In this document: piece by piece, positions 63,081 through 64,000 of the stretch
How positions within the stretch are numbered: position 1 is the first letter of the stretch
Layout: each line of letters opens with the position of its first letter
Source: Gemmatimonadota bacterium
GTDB taxonomy: Bacteria; Gemmatimonadota; Gemmatimonadetes; Longimicrobiales; Gaopeijiaceae
Assembly (NCBI GenBank): GCA_028874905.1
Contig: JAPPGZ010000061.1
Coordinates: 21,290 to 85,289, forward strand
Length of the DNA stretch: 64,000 nucleotides
Direction: 5' to 3'
Notes under the pieces: generated by a model
The model's input: the letters and a program-made list of their open reading frames with translations, nothing else
Told to the model about the DNA's origin: nothing
Database searches by the model: none
Translations under genes and position numbers: made by a program

Positions 63081-64000
63081 ATGACCGCGATCCCCAGCCG
63101 CCGACACCTTCACCTTCACGCGATCGCCATCGCGATCCTTGCAATCCCGCTCCCGGCGACCGCCCAGGAGAGCCACGCCGACGATCTGCTCACGGTCGGA
63201 CACTACCTGGACATGGAGCGAGTGGGCGACCCGCAGATCTCGCCGGACGGAAGCCGGATCGTCTTCACGAAGTCATGGGTGGACAAGATGGAGGACCGCT
63301 TCGAATCCGAGATCCGGATCATGGACGCCGACGGTGACCGGCAGCGCTTCCTGCTGAAGGGCTCCAGCCCGCGGTGGTCTCCGGACGGCTCCCGCATGGC
63401 GTACCTTGCGCCGGGCGAGCCTTCGGGGCAGCAGATCTGGGTGCGCTGGATGGACGCGGAGGGCTCCGCGACCCAGGTGACGCGCGAGACGGAGGCCCCC
63501 ACCAACTTCCAGTGGTCCCCCGATGGTCAGTACATCTACTTCCAACGCTTCGTGGCGCACCCGAATCCCTGGCCGATCGACCTGCCGGCGCCGCCGGAGG
63601 GTGCGAATTGGACCGCGCCGCCCAGGATCATCGACCGCATCCACTACCGCTACGACCGGATCGGTTTCCTCGAGGAGGGCTTCACGCACCTGTTCCGGGT
63701 TCCGAGCGGCGGCGGCACAGCACGGCAATTGACCAGCGGGGAATGGAACGCGGGCGCCACGTTCGCGCCGGGTGTGGGCAACGTCGGGTATGACCTGACT
63801 CCCGACGGCGGCACACTGCTCTTCGACGGCCTCATGGAGGACACGGACAATCGCTATCGCGAATCGCACATCCATGCGCTGGACCTGGCGACGGGCGAAA
63901 TCCGCCAACTGACCTCCGAGCGCGGGCCCTGGGCGCGTCCCCTGATGTCGCCCGACGGGCGCATCGCCAGAGGCTTGAATCCCGGCAGGAAATCGTCTAA
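63081..64000 (+). CDS. S9 family peptidase (partial)
   Basis: Runs off the right edge; 306 codons are visible from ATG 63081, preceded by AAGGAG. Signal peptide ends PATAQ. The visible part is an N-terminal beta-propeller with WD40/TolB-type turns (ISPDGSRIVFTK, WSPDGSRMAYLA, WSPDGQYIYFQR, TPDGGTLLFDG) and IIDRIHYRYDRIGFLEEGFTHLF, characteristic of acylaminoacyl/prolyl oligopeptidase-like S9 proteins. The catalytic alpha/beta-hydrolase domain is outside the window. Third S9-type peptidase in this segment. Confidence 0.85.
   Translation, partial: MTAIPSRRHLHLHAIAIAILAIPLPATAQESHADDLLTVGHYLDMERVGDPQISPDGSRIVFTKSWVDKMEDRFESEIRIMDADGDRQRFLLKGSSPRWSPDGSRMAYLAPGEPSGQQIWVRWMDAEGSATQVTRETEAPTNFQWSPDGQYIYFQRFVAHPNPWPIDLPAPPEGANWTAPPRIIDRIHYRYDRIGFLEEGFTHLFRVPSGGGTARQLTSGEWNAGATFAPGVGNVGYDLTPDGGTLLFDGLMEDTDNRYRESHIHALDLATGEIRQLTSERGPWARPLMSPDGRIARGLNPGRKSS

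Noticed and set aside
1..64000. tRNA, rRNA, CRISPR arrays, integrases, transposases, riboswitches
   Set aside because: Looked for conserved T-loop-like sequences, regularly spaced repeats and recombinase motifs; none found that could be supported by eye.
63900..64000. Possible frameshift at the end of the last peptidase
   Set aside because: The final codons look less family-like, but too little sequence remains before the window edge to decide.

Overview
This is a high-GC (about 67%) bacterial chromosome segment, gene-dense, with no gap above 300 bases between genes. The combination of SusC/RagA receptors with SusD/RagB lipoproteins, many exported S9/S15 peptidases and serine beta-lactamase-fold hydrolases, an ADOP-type orphan permease, a DUF4837 lipoprotein, plug-only TonB-receptor-like proteins and an A-type cytochrome oxidase cluster fits Gemmatimonadota best. 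That assignment is inferred from gene content; no rRNA gene is present. I see no tRNA, rRNA, CRISPR array, integrase or transposase.

Layout. 1-4351: a truncated Tat-exported FMN alpha-hydroxy-acid dehydrogenase, an MFS transporter, an exonuclease/endonuclease/phosphatase lipoprotein and a porin. A repeat element with terminal inverted repeats sits at 4351-4544. 4535-8159: a beta-propeller/CehA-like metallohydrolase, a cupin and a TlpA-like lipoprotein. 8174-14113 (minus): an aerobic terminal oxidase operon (tri-heme cytochrome c lipoprotein, small membrane protein, coxB, coxA, subunit III, subunit IV-like, second subunit III, CPVC small protein). 14285-18852: a plug-like lipoprotein, an S15/CocE hydrolase and a beta-keto acid cleavage enzyme on the minus strand, divergent from a lambda-crystallin-type 3-hydroxyacid dehydrogenase. 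18875-23993: a metallo-beta-lactamase and three tightly packed exported serine hydrolases.

24130-31609: a lipoprotein and then a compact operon SusC-SusD-plug protein-RnfD/Sel1 fusion. 31611-36823: two divergent DPP-IV-like S9 peptidases. 36968-46078: two tandem, clearly paralogous SusC-SusD pairs separated by a strong hairpin terminator, then a plug-only protein on the opposite strand. 46943-54336 (minus): a DUF4143 ATPase, a class-C-like hydrolase, an ADOP permease, and a Tat-exported covalent-FAD-type amine oxidase overlapping a monoheme cytochrome c lipoprotein gene. 54420-64000: a DUF4837 lipoprotein, another class-C-like hydrolase, dnaE, a frameshifted alpha/beta hydrolase, a 5'-3' exonuclease and the start of another S9 peptidase.

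Taken together the window describes an aerobic heterotroph that hydrolyses peptides, esters and amides at or outside the cell surface, imports products through RagAB/SusCD receptors, oxidises some substrates in the periplasm with exported flavoenzymes, and passes electrons through lipid-anchored cytochromes c to an A-type oxygen reductase. Functions are assigned from motifs read by eye; no database search was run.
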